From assembly GCA_035772405.1 (NCBI GenBank), contig JAYKKM010000375.1:5552001-5616000 (forward strand): DNA of 64,000 nucleotides. The letters run 5' to 3'. Under the pieces are notes generated by a model, which had not been told where the DNA came from, made no database searches, and was given only the letters and a program-made list of their open reading frames with translations. Within the stretch, counting starts at the first letter, position 1. Each line of letters begins with the position of its first letter. The position numbers were made by a program, and so were the translations under genes. Shown in pieces: positions 1 to 10,769 of this stretch. The stretch is from Chrysogorgia sp. JL179-B06. Its lineage: Eukaryota; Cnidaria; Anthozoa; Scleralcyonacea; Chrysogorgiidae.

Positions 1-136
1 TTCCCCGACTAGATGTTGTATCCATGCTGCTTCTATTTTCCTCTATTGCTCTATCTCGACAATCCAATATATCAGTGATCATTTTATTAGTCCATTTGAT
101 TCTTCCAGATGCTCTTTCCTTTCTTTTCGGCGGCAT
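1..136 (-). CDS. Partial Myb/SANT-like protein, N-terminus only (cut by window edge)
   Basis: Read on the minus strand from an ATG at 136, the frame is open to the window edge (45 codons). It starts with a basic stretch (MPPKRKERASGR), then IKWTNKMITDILDCRDRAIEE, which has the tryptophan and leucine spacing of the first helix of Myb/SANT-like DNA-binding domains common in transposon-related animal proteins. The rest of the gene lies outside the window. It may be a host regulator or, more likely, the DNA-binding partner of a DNA transposon. The match rests on one helix only. Confidence 0.45.
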   Translation of the reverse strand, partial: MPPKRKERASGRIKWTNKMITDILDCRDRAIEENRSSMDTTSSRG

Positions 137-511
137 TTTTGGATTCGACACTGGGTCTCGTTGATAACGTTCATGCATTGACTTAAACGATAAACGATTT
201 TCTGTTCACTATTTTTCTTCCCTCGTCGCTTTTTCTAGTCCTTATGATTATCACTTTAACTATAGGCTTTCATCCTGAAGACTCATACACAAGTCAGAAT
301 TTAGTTGCCGTATTATTAAACGTTAGATATGGAGCAACGCTTATCGTGACCGTTCAGCAAGAATAAAAAGACGTATTAGGAGCATTATATACAATAGTCT
401 CAATGCTCTTACAACAATATATTCTTAATGTTACTTATAAAACTAATTACAGTTTCATTATAAGATAAAGCCTACTACATATATTACCACAATGAACAAG
501 AAACTATTAAT
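137..511. other. No gene seen; AT-rich intergenic DNA
   Basis: AT-rich sequence between the partial Myb-like frame and a LINE fragment. I see no reading frame, RNA gene or clear repeat here. Confidence 0.5.
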
Positions 512-1005
512 TTAAAAAAAGAAATGTCTTAAGTGCTGTCTTAAAACTATACTTAACATATCAATGCTTCTAATTTCCTGTGGTAATGAATTCCACAGTT
601 TTGGTGCAGCAACCGAGAATGTTCTGTCTCCATGAGTCACCGTTTTGGATTTTGGCTCAAGTAGCAGATTTCGGTTAGATGATCTTAATTAAGCACGAGT
701 AGGTTTATATTTAGTTAGTAAATCAGTAATATAAATAGGTGCCTGGACATGTTAAGCTTTGAAAGTAATTATTAGTATCTTAAAAACAATCCTTGATCTC
801 ACTGGCAACCAGTGAAGATTACGAAGCACAGGGGAGATATTATCTGATTTTTTAACCCTTGCCACAAGTCTGGCAGCTGTATTTTGAATTCGCTGGAACT
901 TGCTCAATTCAGCTTCTGGTTAGCCTGCGCCGCAGATGACTAAACCATAAACCAAGGTTTAGTCGTCTGTGGCGCAGGCTAGCTTCTGGTAAGCCATAAT
1001 TAGGA
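512..1005 (-). mobile_element. LINE reverse-transcriptase C-terminal fragment, decayed
   Basis: The minus strand decodes to the C-terminal tail of a non-LTR retrotransposon polymerase: FQRIQNTAARLVARVKK, then NLHWLPV, APIYITDLLTKYKPTRA, THGDRTFSVAAPKLWNSLPQ, ending at a stop near 512. Small indels and a stop interrupt the frame, so it is a dead 5'-truncated copy. A 61-bp hairpin element has inserted at its upstream end. Confidence 0.75.
921..981. mobile_element. 61-bp hairpin MITE with 9-bp target duplication
   Basis: A near-perfect inverted repeat beginning TAGCCTGCGCC and ending GGCGCAGGCTA. It is flanked by the exact 9-bp direct repeat GCTTCTGGT (912-920 and 982-990) and sits inside the LINE fragment. 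A 9-bp duplication suits Mutator-like transposition. Confidence 0.75.
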
Positions 1006-1149
1006 TGCTATTACAGCTGTCAAGTTTATAGAGCTTTTATATATAGAGCTCACTGCGTTAAATTAGCTGGCTCCAGCATCTCTTTGACTCCAACAGTGGC
1101 GCAACTAGAAATTTTGCAGGGGAGGAGTTCAAGGGTATACATGTAAAAA

Positions 1150-1575
1150 CGCACAGTCTGTTTTTACCTGTTAACAGCCAAAAACATGGTTGAGCTGGCC
1201 AGCTTGAACAGGGTTGTCAACAGGCCTGTTCATGGATGTTGGAACAGTATTGTTCATGGCTGATGACCGAACAGGCTTGAACAGCGTTGAACAGCATTGT
1301 TCATACATGATACAACATGTTGTCAGAGCATGATGAAATAACAAGGTTGAACAGCGTTGTTACAACAGCCATGAACTTGGTTGTTCTATCAAGATGGTTT
1401 TTGCGTGTTCTCACATGCATGAACAACTGCTGTCGATTCAACAAGCCTGTCACAACATGTTGAAACATGCTTGAACAGTGCTGTTATTTTAACAGTCCTG
1501 TTATTTTAACAGTCCTGTTCTATCATGTTGACAATGCTGTTACAGGCATGTTGAACCAACAACCTTGTTACAACC
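1150..1575. repeat. Degenerate GTTGAACA/TGTTCAA motif cluster
   Basis: About 425 bp packed with short AACA and TGTT half-sites (GTTGAACAG, CAACATGTTG, TTGAACAGCG, AACAGTCCTGTT) in both orientations with no fixed period. It looks like a decayed low-complexity satellite. Part of it is an exact tandem of ATTTTAACAGTCCTGTT near 1,485-1,520. No coding content. Confidence 0.5.
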
Positions 1576-2040
1576 TGTGAGATTTTTACGTGTGTAGGGG
1601 ATGCGGTTTCTGAGATGGCATTTCTTGCATTCTGACAGCACTTTTGAGCAAAATCTAAACGTTTTAAATCGTATTTGTATTAAATAGCACATTTTATCAA
1701 ACACCGCAAATTGTGCGAAAATGAAAAAGTCAAGATCATTTCTTTTTTCCACTTCCCAGGGGCTTTTTAGTTTCGCACTGAAACTGAAAAATTCACTGAA
1801 ACTGAAAGCTCTCGATCAAGATCAGTAGTCGAATTTCTGAAATTCAAAATCATTTGTAATCTATCAATATAATTCATTTTTTAACGATAAAATGAAGGTA
1901 AACAAATTGTCTTTAGAAAAAGAGCAGCGGTCGCGACCCCTACCAACTACCGCTATTTGTACTCATTTTTTGAAATTTCCGTAACCAGGCCTTATTCAAA
2001 ATGGCCGCCAGTATTAGCCAGTGTGCTCTATATATATATA
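1576..2040. other. No gene seen; intergenic
   Basis: No supported gene. It holds a short direct repeat (TGAAACTGAAA near 1,780-1,810) and ends in a (TA)n run at about 2,029-2,040 that borders a fold-back element. Confidence 0.4.
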
Positions 2041-2279
2041 CAGCTAAATGAATTAACATTGTCCTCGACAAAGCTAAAAGGCCAAAGCTAAAAGTTCAAA
2101 GCCAAGCACGAAACGTACGATTTCCTAATTCAAACTTTTAGCTCTTGGCTGCAAGTCTCCCCTGTATTTCAATTTTCAATGTGGAATTTCGACACAACTA
2201 AATTAAGCCTTGTCGCTATTATCGTACTTTTTGCGCTTGGCTTTAGCTTTGTCGAGGACAACGTTAATTCATTTAGCTG
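2041..2279. mobile_element. Fold-back element flanked by (TA)n
   Basis: The ends CAGCTAAATGAATTAAC and GTTAATTCATTTAGCTG are inverted repeats, and the stretch encoding the GTCCTCGACAAAGC stem is also mirrored. (TA)n runs lie on both sides. Non-coding hairpin MITE. Confidence 0.65.
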
Positions 2280-2295
2280 TATATATATATATATA

Positions 2296-2498
2296 TCTGG
2301 AAGGCTATGTGCCCGAGCAAAAAGTGAAGCCCAAGGTGGCCGACTTTGCACGTCAGTTTTAGTCCCCTGCGCGGTTTGTACGTCAGTCGATTCTTATATA
2401 AACCGCGTAAGGGTTTAAATACTGAAACTGACGTGCAAAGTCGGCCATCTTTGGCTTCACTTTTTGCCTGGCCAATGACTGGCAGATAGCCCTCCAGA
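2296..2498. mobile_element. Fold-back MITE, family A copy 1
   Basis: Long hairpin: GAAGCCCAAGGTGGCCGACT and the mirrored AGTCGGCCATCTTTGGCTTC, with an inner mirrored CGCGGTTT/AAACCGCG. A second, better preserved copy lies at 3,559-3,727. Both sit next to (TA)n/(CT)n tracts. Confidence 0.7.
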
Positions 2499-2904
2499 GA
2501 TATATATATAGAGAGAGAGCTCACTGGTATTAGCTAAAAGGGCTGCCATTTTGGATAAGGCCTGGTTACCCAGGACATCTCGAAAAGTGAGGCCAAAATA
2601 TTATTTTGCCTGTACCAACCTGAACGTGCATGTACTTTCACAAGGAAACTACTCACTGCTATTCCCATGTCCCTTACTGTAGGTTTTCGATGTTCGTAGT
2701 GCAGAGGAGTTGAGCGAAGACTGGCTGAAGAAAAAACTCGCCTTTTTCCGCTAGGTTTCGTTTTACTGCCAGGTTTTTTCTTAAACATGTTAAATGACAC
2801 TCAATGCAAATGTAACACTTTATAATTACATATATGTACAGCAGAATCTCTGCTAACGGACACCTCCATACAGTGGATAGAATTCTATCCCTCATTTTCA
2901 CCTA

Positions 2905-3147
2905 GGCCAAATAAAACAAATTGTGTGGTTCCGGTTACCCAACGGACCGTCGCTGGCTTTGTAACAATCGCCATTTTGCTAAACTAGTTCCCAGGCCGTC
3001 ATTCTTGCACAACAATATAATGGAACAAGATGACGGCCTGTGTGGCAATTGACCAAAAACGTTTCTCAAAAAAATAAAATACCGACCTACCTACCCTAAT
3101 TTTTTTCAAGATGTAACCCGGAACCACATAATTTTTTTTACTTGGCC
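2905..3147. mobile_element. GGCCAAGTAAAA-type MITE (243 bp)
   Basis: Terminal inverted repeats GGCCAAATAAAA...TGTGGTTCCGG and CCGGAACCACA...TTTTACTTGGCC. The same terminal motif bounds elements at 6,625-8,480 and 8,481-8,846, so this is a local MITE family. CTA lies on both sides and may be a 3-bp target duplication. Confidence 0.7.
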
Positions 3148-3420
3148 CTACAATCATTTCACCTACAAAAGTTAATTCCTTGAATAAGAACCCCTAACAA
3201 CAGACACAAAACTTTATTTTGGTCCCAATGGTGTCCGTCTTATAGAGGTTCCACTGTACATGCAGTTAATCACAATATTTCTTATATAAATATCGAGGAA
3301 ATACTAGTTTTTCGCCTCAGAAAAATGATATCTTCACTGCGAGCAGTGAAGATATAAAAAAAATTTATTAATCGTGAAACAAACTCATTAATAATTCATG
3401 AATTATCCGTAGCCATTCCC

Positions 3421-3504
3421 AATCTCGTACCCAGAGCCTGCGTTCCTTATGGCCTGCGCCAAAAAACAGAGGCCAAAAGGAACGCAGGCTCTGGGTACGA
3501 GATT
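3421..3504. mobile_element. Hairpin MITE, CTCGTACCCAG family
   Basis: The arms AATCTCGTACCCAGAGCCTG and CAGGCTCTGGGTACGAGATT are inverted repeats around a short loop. The ends resemble the element at 3,978-4,059. No clear target duplication. Confidence 0.7.
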
Positions 3505-3516
3505 GAGCCCAGTGAG

Positions 3517-3558
<42 letters not shown>

Positions 3559-3727
3559 GGAGGGCTATCTGCCCGGGCAAAAAGTGAAGCCAAAGATGGC
3601 CGACTTTGCACGTCAGTTTCAGTCCCCTGCGCGGTTTGTACGTCAGTCTTTCTTATATATAAACCGCGTAGGGGACTGAAACTGACGTGCAAAGTAGGCC
3701 TTCTTTGGCTTCACTTTTTGCCCGGCC
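3559..3727. mobile_element. Fold-back MITE, family A copy 2
   Basis: The arms carry GTGAAGCCAAAGATGGCCGA and its mirror, with inner CGCGGTTT. It is bordered on the left by (CT)n(TA)n at 3,513-3,557 and on the right by (GA)n at 3,728-3,742, so even the microsatellite flanks are mirrored. Second copy of the element at 2,296-2,498. Confidence 0.75.
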
Positions 3728-3977
3728 AAAAGAGAGAGAGAGATCACTGATTGAGCCATTCCATGACAACCTCGTACTCAGGCTTTTCACCCGCTCGGCG
3801 GACTCGCATGAACATTCCATGAACGTGTACCACATCACATGCATACGAGCAAGTTTTTGCGATGATTGAAAAAGAAACTTTAGTCTCCTCTGTTCTTACT
3901 TGAATTCATCCATATTATTTCTTGACAAGCTTTTCCTCTATAATTATGCTGTCCCTTTCGAAATTCACCACTATTAG

Positions 3978-4059
3978 CAACCTCGTACCCAGGGTCTTAC
4001 CTCAGCTCCCCCAAACGCCCCGCCCCCGGAGCGGAGGTAAGACCCTGGGTACGAGGTTG
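3978..4059. mobile_element. 82-bp hairpin MITE with 9-bp target duplication
   Basis: The arms CAACCTCGTACCCAGGGTCT and AGACCCTGGGTACGAGGTTG are perfect inverted repeats. The exact 9-bp repeat CACTATTAG flanks the element (3,969-3,977 and 4,060-4,068). Non-coding. A 9-bp duplication suits Mutator-like mobilisation. Confidence 0.85.
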
Positions 4060-4212
4060 CACTATTAGTGCCTATCCGGGATTTGGGGATTTTACGTATT
4101 TGTGATCTTTGGAATCACTCTTGAGAAGAATTGTAAGATATCTTATAGTGCGAGATATCTTATAGTGCGAATTGTAAGATATCTTCATGCCTTTTTGCCT
4201 CTGCTAAAGAGA

Positions 4213-4416
4213 TTTACTATTCGCGGGAAATGACGTCAAAGCAGGGACACGCAAAAACGTTGCACACTAAAGTTTGGGAATTGAACGAATTTTGTCTGCT
4301 GAGTAAACAGGTGTGTTTAAAGTTCAAAGCCAAACTTTCTTTGTATTTCACTGTTCAATTAGTGTACAATGACATCGCGTGTCCCTGCTTTGACGTCATT
4401 TCCTGTGAATAGTAAA
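4213..4416. mobile_element. Fold-back MITE
   Basis: The ends TTTACTATTCGCGGGAAATG and CATTTCCTGTGAATAGTAAA are inverted repeats that continue through TGACGTCAAAGCAGGGACACGC and its mirror. The middle is single-copy AT-rich DNA. No clear target duplication. Confidence 0.75.
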
Positions 4417-4467
4417 TGAACTTTAGTAGGGAAAAAAGGTATGAAGATGAAATTTTCGAACCACAAT

Positions 4468-4673
4468 AGCCTCCTCCGCAGGCAACTCTGTGGCTTCTTT
4501 TTTCCTAGTCAAATCTCTTCCAAGACTGTGCGAGCAATGTTTTGGCTGGGATTGAAGGGAAGTATAGGGATTGTGAAGGGATTGATTGATCGGCCAAAAA
4601 TGGCGAAAACAGCGTTGGAAGCTATTTGACTCGGGGGGAAAAGAAGCCACAGAGTTGGCTGCGGAGGAGGCTA
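4468..4673. mobile_element. Fold-back MITE with imperfect 9-bp target duplication
   Basis: The ends TAGCCTCCTCCGCAGGCAAC and the mirrored TGCGGAGGAGGCTA extend into mirrored AACTCTGTGGCTTC. Flanks GAACCACAA and GAACGACAA match at 8 of 9 bases. The TAGCCT start is shared with the 921-981 element. Confidence 0.75.
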
Positions 4674-4871
4674 GAACGACAAGATATATTACATTTCTTT
4701 TTGGTACATCCCAAACTTTACGAATATGTAAAATCCACAAACCCGGTTAGGCACTTTAATTTACAATCTGATTGATTGATTGAAGTGTATAATTTATCTG
4801 GTATAAAATAAATTCTGAAATCGTTCAGTTATCCATCTGTCTGCGGTGTAGCGATTTTCCACAATGCTTTA

Positions 4872-4985
4872 AGGTACGTTTACGCACTACGATTTGTCGG
4901 GCCGACACTGACGAATATTTACGTGATTCGCGGTAGATTTCGCTAATTCGTCATCCCCGACAAATCGCAGTGTGTAAACGTACCT
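4872..4985. mobile_element. Fold-back MITE
   Basis: AGGTACGTTTACGCACTACG and the mirrored CGCAGTGTGTAAACGTACCT enclose a short loop containing a mirrored GATTTGTCGG. A fragment of the same arm recurs at about 5,452-5,480, so the unit is dispersed or nested. Confidence 0.7.
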
Positions 4986-5769
4986 CCCGATTTTTACTAA
5001 ATATTATAAAATCACTATAGACAACATTTTTTGCAAATGCTCAACCATAGCTTGCAAATGGCGTGAACAAAAAAAAATGTCGGAAAGTGAAAGAGACACG
5101 TCTTTGACTATCGCAGCTTCGGCTTCGATGGTTTTGATTATGGCGGCAATAAAAACAAGGAAAAAAAGAAAAGGTCAATTTGGGTGAAGAAACTATAACT
5201 AGTTCCGTATTTAATAAAACAGCTTCGTCTGCTATACACTCGTCGTTTACGGTCGACATATTCTTTTTTTTGTTTTAATTTATTTTTAAATATACGCGCG
5301 TTTATTCGGTAGTCATAGTTACAGTCAAAAATCGCTACGACTCTGGAAAAATCTGGGACTTTTCTACAGATTTTTCTCCCGATTTTCATTGTCGGGACTT
5401 GCTGACATCAACGCTAACGCCATCAATCGGATGCCCATATTTGGAAAATTGGCCCGACAAATCGTAGTGTGTAAAGCTTTAGTACATCGCAATACTTGAC
5501 TATATCTTAACATGATATATAGATAGCAAGATCTCACGATTAATCGGTGTATTATGGTTTAGAACTTTAGATGCATGTTCAGTACGAGAAACTGTCAGCG
5601 GGATGATTTGTAGGCTCATAATCCTTACTCTTAAATCGGCCTGATTAATCGCAGTATGTAAACGTTTGAATGCGCGCTGCGGTAGCCCGCACGAAATGAT
5701 AAGGTTGCCGAGAAAAATTAAAAAAATCAAAATTAGGAACTTTAACATCTACCACGGCAATGTATTTGC
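4986..5769. other. No gene seen; intergenic with MITE fragments
   Basis: No supported gene. Arm fragments of the preceding hairpin family occur near 5,452-5,480 and 5,640-5,665. The rest is AT-rich with no recognised content. Confidence 0.4.
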
Positions 5770-5890
5770 ATTTTGCTCGTCAGGGCAGCGTATTTGCTTG
5801 GGAAATGACCATTTTGCTCGTCAGGGCAGCGTATTTGCTCGGGAAATGACCATTTTGCTCGTCAGGGCAGCGTATTTGCTCGGGAAATGG
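5770..5890. repeat. 41-bp tandem repeat, three units
   Basis: Three consecutive units begin at 5,770, 5,811 and 5,852, each containing TTTTGCTCGTCAGGGCAGCG followed by TATTTGCT(C/T)GGGAAATG. The copies differ by one base, so this is a recent minisatellite. Confidence 0.9.
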
Positions 5891-6148
5891 CTAAATTAAA
5901 GGGATGACTCAAAATGACCTTTCATTTTTTGTCTGGTCTTTATCTTTGGTTAAGGTTAGGGTTAGCTACGGTTACTTGGTGTTAGGTTTAAGGCATGCTT
6001 TACAAGAGATAGCAAATTACAAATTATTTTAAGTAAGAATTTATAAACATAAAATTCAAACTAACCTATCCTAGCTAACTATATCACTAAACATTTGTAT
6101 AATTGCAATATTGTGGTCAATATTGTGGTCTATAATTGCAAATTGTGG

Positions 6149-6400
6149 ACTAGTGGTTACCACATTATGTCTATGAGCTGGGAGACAATTCAGGAGAAAG
6201 TGCTGTATTCGCAATAATACCTTTACCGTACTAAGATGATCTTTCGATGCATGCATGACATAGTCCGCCTTCTAGTGGTCTAGTGGTTACCACACATATC
6301 TCAGGGTCTTAAAATAATTGGGGAGAAGGTGCTGCCTTTGCAATAACACCAGCAAATGGTAAGACTTTCGGGTCTTCTCGGATAACGACCTTAAATCGTA
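6149..6400. repeat. Two diverged direct copies with a tRNA-like A-box
   Basis: AGTGGTTACCACA followed by a similar 100-bp stretch (GGAGAA(A/G)GTGCTG...GCAATAA.ACC) occurs twice in tandem, from about 6,149 and 6,281. TCTAGTGGTCTAGTGGTTACC just before the second copy resembles a tRNA A-box, so this may be a SINE remnant. No B-box was found. Confidence 0.35.
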
Positions 6401-6624
6401 GACCCTCGGAACCCCTATCAATTGGGCTTCTCGCCTGTTGGGGTATTCCGTTCACCTATGAGTGATAAATCTAGTAAACTAAACAATAATCTATAAAAAC
6501 GTTGCATAATGCTTAGATTTAAAAGAGTCTAAAGTATCACACAGTGATCATATGTCCTGTGGTAACGAGTTAGACAAGATTGACACAGATACGGAGAAAG
6601 ATCTATAACCATGTAAGAGCATAT

Positions 6625-8480
6625 GGCCACATAAAAAAAATTACTTGTTTAGCGTCCACCCATTCCAAATTTTCCAGGTCGGGAGGGAGGTTTTTATTTT
6701 TATTTTTTTATATTAAAAACCGTCGTGACAAAGCAAACCGGATATAAAATTTCAATTAACCGTGGTTACACTTTTGTCTGATCATGGTCTCATCGAGGTG
6801 CCCGACACAATGGAGATCGACAATGCTCAAATGGACAGTAAAACATGAGTAGGGTATTTCCATGGATAATAGAAAGACTGGATAGGAAACTAAGATCACG
6901 TGTGACGTTTCCAGCGTGCTGATTGGTTAAGGCACCAGTTGATATAGTTGAACATGACGTCACAAAATCCCCATAAATCGCAACTTTTTGCAATAATACA
7001 GCTAAAAATGTTAGTCAAACTACCAAAAAATATAACAATGCCACTTTACGATGGAATATCCGACTACCATTACTCATTTTAGACGAAAAGTTCCAACTTT
7101 AGACGGTGAAAAACGCGTCGCAAATTTCAACTAAAACAACAGTAGTTTTTGCGACGTCAGTTTCTTCACAACAAAAAGAAAACAGCTGAAACAAAGACGA
7201 ACAACATTTAGATGCAGACGGGGACCAAATACAAAACGACCTAATTCGTTTGGAACAGTGGCAAACCATATGGCAAATGAACTTTAATCCCTCTAAATGT
7301 AAAGTAATTTGTTTCTCTACAAAACGAGACCCGCCCAAGAAAACATATAAACTATGTGGAACCATATTGGAAGAAGTGAAATCTATCTCATATCTTGGTC
7401 TTACACTAGATGAAAAGTTGAAATGGTCTAGTCATGTTCAAAATATTACAACCAAAGCAAACAAAACTCTTGGGTTAATGAGACGAAATTTTTGGAATTG
7501 TCCTCGTGAAATAAAGGAGATAACATACAAAACAATCGTTAGACCTAAACTCGAGTATGCCAGTGCGGCTTGGGACCCTTATCTCAAGAAAGACATAGCA
7601 AAAGTGGAGAAAGTACAAAGGAAAGCGGCAAGATTCTGTACAGGAAATTACAAACAAACAGCCAGTGTTACGGATATGATAAAAGAATTGGATTGGGATA
7701 CTTTGGAGTTAAGGAGATCAAAGTCTCGACTAAATATGATGTATAAACTGAGCCATAAGATAGCTAATTTTGATACAAGTGAACACCTCGTGCTCAATAG
7801 CGAAAAAAGGACACGTGGCAGCCATAATTTTAAATATGTTTTACCTAAAATAAATAAAGACGTTTTTAAATATTCATTTTTTCCACGAACAATTAAAGAT
7901 TGGAACTCTTTACCAAACATTTTAGTAAATACGAACTCATATGAGTCTTTTAAATTGGAACTTGAGAATTTTTATCCAAAGGCAAGGTAGTTTTATACCT
8001 ACTTTTGCCATATTTTTAAACCTTAGGTTACTGTAAATTTTAATTAGTACAGTTGGTGTGATACCTTACACGGTCTTTACCGACTTAATGTATGTAGATG
8101 TAGATGTAGATGTAGATTTACCTCGAACACTTAGTCGTGGCTAGGCAGGTTTGTGAGACGATGGAACTTTTTGGAATCTCAATATAGCTACCTGAATACG
8201 AAAATATGGAGAAGTCAAAGAGAAACTCAGCAAAATCTGCATACTCGTGACATCTTCGTGATATCACGATTTTCAACAAGATTTTCACGCTGACGTCAGC
8301 TAGTTTCCTTAGAAATATCAAATACCATGGATAATAAAAAGACTGGAAAGGTGGAAAAACGATAGTTTTGATAGTTTAAACTATGTTTTGTGCAAAATAA
8401 AAAATAAAAATAAAATTGAGGTCGGGGACATTTCCCAGGTCGGGCGGGGACGCTAAACAAGTAATTTTTTTTATGTGGCC
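6625..8480. mobile_element. GGCCACATAAAA-ended element interrupted by a LINE
   Basis: The left end GGCCACATAAAAAAAATTAC and right end GTAATTTTTTTTATGTGGCC are perfect inverted repeats; both continue into CTTGTTTAGCGTCC and its mirror. The LINE copy at about 7,190-8,118 lies inside. Apart from the LINE, no protein is seen, so the carrier is probably non-autonomous. Confidence 0.65.
7190..7990 (+). CDS. 5'-truncated LINE (CR1/jockey-like) reverse transcriptase C-terminus
   Basis: The frame is open from 7,190 to a TAG at 7,988-7,990, about 266 codons with no start of its own. It holds the C-terminal part of a non-LTR retrotransposon polymerase: NPSKCKVICFS and SISYLGLTLDEKLKW (palm end and connection region), then VRPKLEYASAAWDPY, VQRKAARFCTG, ELDWDTLELRR and FFPRTIKDWNSLP, the usual tail motifs. 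The catalytic palm and the endonuclease are missing, so it cannot move by itself. The 3' tail is followed at 8,092-8,117 by (GATGTA)n, the short tandem tail typical of such LINEs. It lies inside the fold-back element at 6,625-8,480. A sister copy with the same tail motif is at 58,668-59,500. Confidence 0.9.
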   Translation, partial: NKDEQHLDADGDQIQNDLIRLEQWQTIWQMNFNPSKCKVICFSTKRDPPKKTYKLCGTILEEVKSISYLGLTLDEKLKWSSHVQNITTKANKTLGLMRRNFWNCPREIKEITYKTIVRPKLEYASAAWDPYLKKDIAKVEKVQRKAARFCTGNYKQTASVTDMIKELDWDTLELRRSKSRLNMMYKLSHKIANFDTSEHLVLNSEKRTRGSHNFKYVLPKINKDVFKYSFFPRTIKDWNSLPNILVNTNSYESFKLELENFYPKAR

Positions 8481-8846
8481 GGCCAAGTAAAAATAATATA
8501 GTAGTTTATCGTCCTAAGTCCTAACTTCAAAAAAAAGAAGAATTATGCGGGCACTTTTCTTTTTCTATTTGTTTTTCAAGATGGCTTTCCGAAATCACCT
8601 ACCAAAACCTAATTTTAACACCTGTTAAAGTTATTTAACGTTGCAATACAAACAAAAACATGACAGAACCGAAATGTCCCGAAAGTTGCCGAAAGATACC
8701 GAAAGGCACGAAAATGGCCGAAAGGTGGCGCAAAAGGCCCCGAAAACAAGACAGATTTTCGATGCAATTAAAATAAAATAAAAAGATGCGACAGGAATAA
8801 AGGATGCAGGCGGAGACGATAAACTACCATATTTTTTTACTTGGCC
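8481..8846. mobile_element. GGCCAAGTAAAA-type MITE (366 bp)
   Basis: The ends GGCCAAGTAAAAATAATATA and the mirrored ATATTTTTTTACTTGGCC continue into mirrored AGTAGTTTATCGTC. It abuts the right end of the preceding element. The interior has short CCGAAA-rich repeats (8,670-8,740) and no gene. Confidence 0.75.
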
Positions 8847-9796
8847 TAGTTATATGAATTTTGGACTACTAGTTGTTTCCAGATGATGATCTCAGGTTAC
8901 GTCTATGCATATACCGCCATAATTAGTGACATGATCAGCAGTAAAAACCCGCCTAGGATAGGTTCTTTGATTCTTATACAGTAAAAACCCGCGTATAAGA
9001 ACCTAGATTTTTCCAAGTTAGTCTAAAAAGGTTCTTATATAAACGGTGTTTACTGCAAAATTAGGCTATTTAGGTTCTTAAACAGGTTCTTATTTTCTTA
9101 AGAAAAAAGCGACTTGGTTTTGGTAAGTGTGGTCTATTATTTATATAAATTATGCATAAATTTTCTCCAAATGACTGCAATCTAAGCAAATACAAACCCT
9201 ATATGCACTTTAAAGCTACACTGTATGTAATTTACAGCTTACTGTGTGTAAATTCAATGGAACAAAATAATTTATAAAATAAGTCGTGTCTTACGCACGC
9301 TGTGATTGGTCAGTTACCGTGTTTATATCAGGCTTTAGTATAAATTGACAAGTTTATATCACAAATCCTCAATTTTGATTGGCTATCGCAGGAGTTACTA
9401 TCCGCTGATATAAACCTCTGGGGAAAAAGTCGCCTGATTTCGAAAGAATATTTCCTTTTTTCCCATGAAAAATGCGAAATAAAAGTTATTTCTTGGGTTA
9501 GAAAGTTGTAAATTTATACTAAAACAATTAGACAACTCGCCCTTGTTTTCTATGAGCGATAGTCAACTCGGCTACGCCTCGTTGACTATCTGCTCTTAGT
9601 AGAAACTGACCATGGTCTATTACAAATGCTGCATTCTGATTGGCTACTCAACCGTTGTCTATTCGTGATAGACAACGTTTGGGAAACGCGCTCAAAACAA
9701 TGGCAGAAAACTCTCGTTTTGGGGAGGTTTCACGTGAGTTTTTAGATAATTTTTTTGAGAATGCATGATTTGTAATAGTCCACTAATTTGTTTCTA

Positions 9797-9903
9797 CTAA
9801 AACAATTAGACAACTCGTCCTCGTTGTCTATGAGCGAATAGTCAACTCAGGCTTCGCCTTCGTTGACTATTCGCTCATAGACAACTCGGACTCGTTGTCT
9901 AAT
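9797..9903. repeat. Hairpin repeat
   Basis: AATTAGACAACTCGTCCTCG...GAGCGAATAGTCAACTC is mirrored by GTTGACTATTCGCTC...AGACAACTCGGACTCG. Similar but shorter copies lie at about 9,521-9,605 and 56,585-56,690, so this is a dispersed palindromic unit. Confidence 0.65.
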
Positions 9904-9976
9904 TGTTAAATAGAAAACGCGGGCTCGTTGTCTAATTGTTAAATATAACATGGATGGATTACGCCATCGTGATACG

Positions 9977-10035
9977 CCATCAATTAGCCATCATACGCCA
10001 TCAATTAGCCATCATACGCCATCAATTAGACATCA
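9977..10035. repeat. Short tandem repeat, CATCAATTAGCCATCATACG type
   Basis: About three copies of a 21-bp unit containing ACGCCATCAATTAGCCATC, the last diverged. Confidence 0.7.
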
Positions 10036-10124
10036 GGGCGCCATCATACGCAGTAAGGAGAATTTACGTATTGATAAAAAAGATATTTGTACGTTTTATT
10101 CGCTTTCTACGGGTTATTTTATAA

Positions 10125-10316
10125 AAGAAATAGAAAACATTTTTATCCGTGTTCCCATACGTTATATAAACACGAGTGGAAGTTTGGGAGAACTCGAAAT
10201 CGCGTGGAAACACTCGCCCTACGGGCTCGTGTTCCCACTATGATTTCTCGTTCTCCCAAACTTCCACTCGTGTTTATATAACTGTATGTAAACACGGAAA
10301 ATGTTTTCTATTTCTT
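10125..10316. mobile_element. Fold-back element nested in the Tc1/mariner-like element
   Basis: AAGAAATAGAAAACAT and the mirrored ATGTTTTCTATTTCTT bound an inner mirrored GTTATATAAACACGAGTGGA and TCCACTCGTGTTTATATAAC. Non-coding. Confidence 0.7.
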
Positions 10317-10769
10317 AAATGTATACAACTGTAGACCTATATACACTATTTGTCTGGTTCTGGCTCATTTTCATTACTTTGTAGAGTTTATTTTCTTTAT
10401 CAATTTTTAGTTTTCACTCTATTTGATAAAATAAGAACCTGCTTTTAAATTTTAGCCTAAAACAGGTTCTTATGTAAAGGGGGTTTAAATGGAAAATCGT
10501 AGCTTAACAGGTTCTTAAAATCTAGGTTCTTATACGCGGGTTTTTACTGTATGTTCTTATATAAACTAATTCTTAACTTCAGCCTGCGGTGCTTAATAAT
10601 GGTAGGTTCTTGTTAGCAGGTTTTTACTGTATCTGCTATTAAAAAATTGGTAAACAATGTAAATTTTAGTATTTAAAAGAAACTACGGACTAGAGATGTG
10701 CAAATCCGATCGGAATCGGAGCAATAAATAACCATTTCGCATCGCAAATTTTGACACTTAATATATAGT

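Larger units (their letters stand above)
8979..10549. mobile_element. Tc1/mariner-like non-autonomous element, TA target
   Basis: The inverted ends CAGTAAAAACCCGCGTATAA and TTATACGCGGGTTTTTACTG are perfect over at least 30 bp and are flanked by TA (8,977-8,978 and 10,550-10,551). Subterminal GGTTCTTA motifs repeat on both sides. No transposase is seen; the interior has collected other hairpins (9,797-9,903, 10,125-10,316). End fragments recur at about 8,938-8,965, 10,597-10,631 and 59,558-59,685. Confidence 0.8.
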
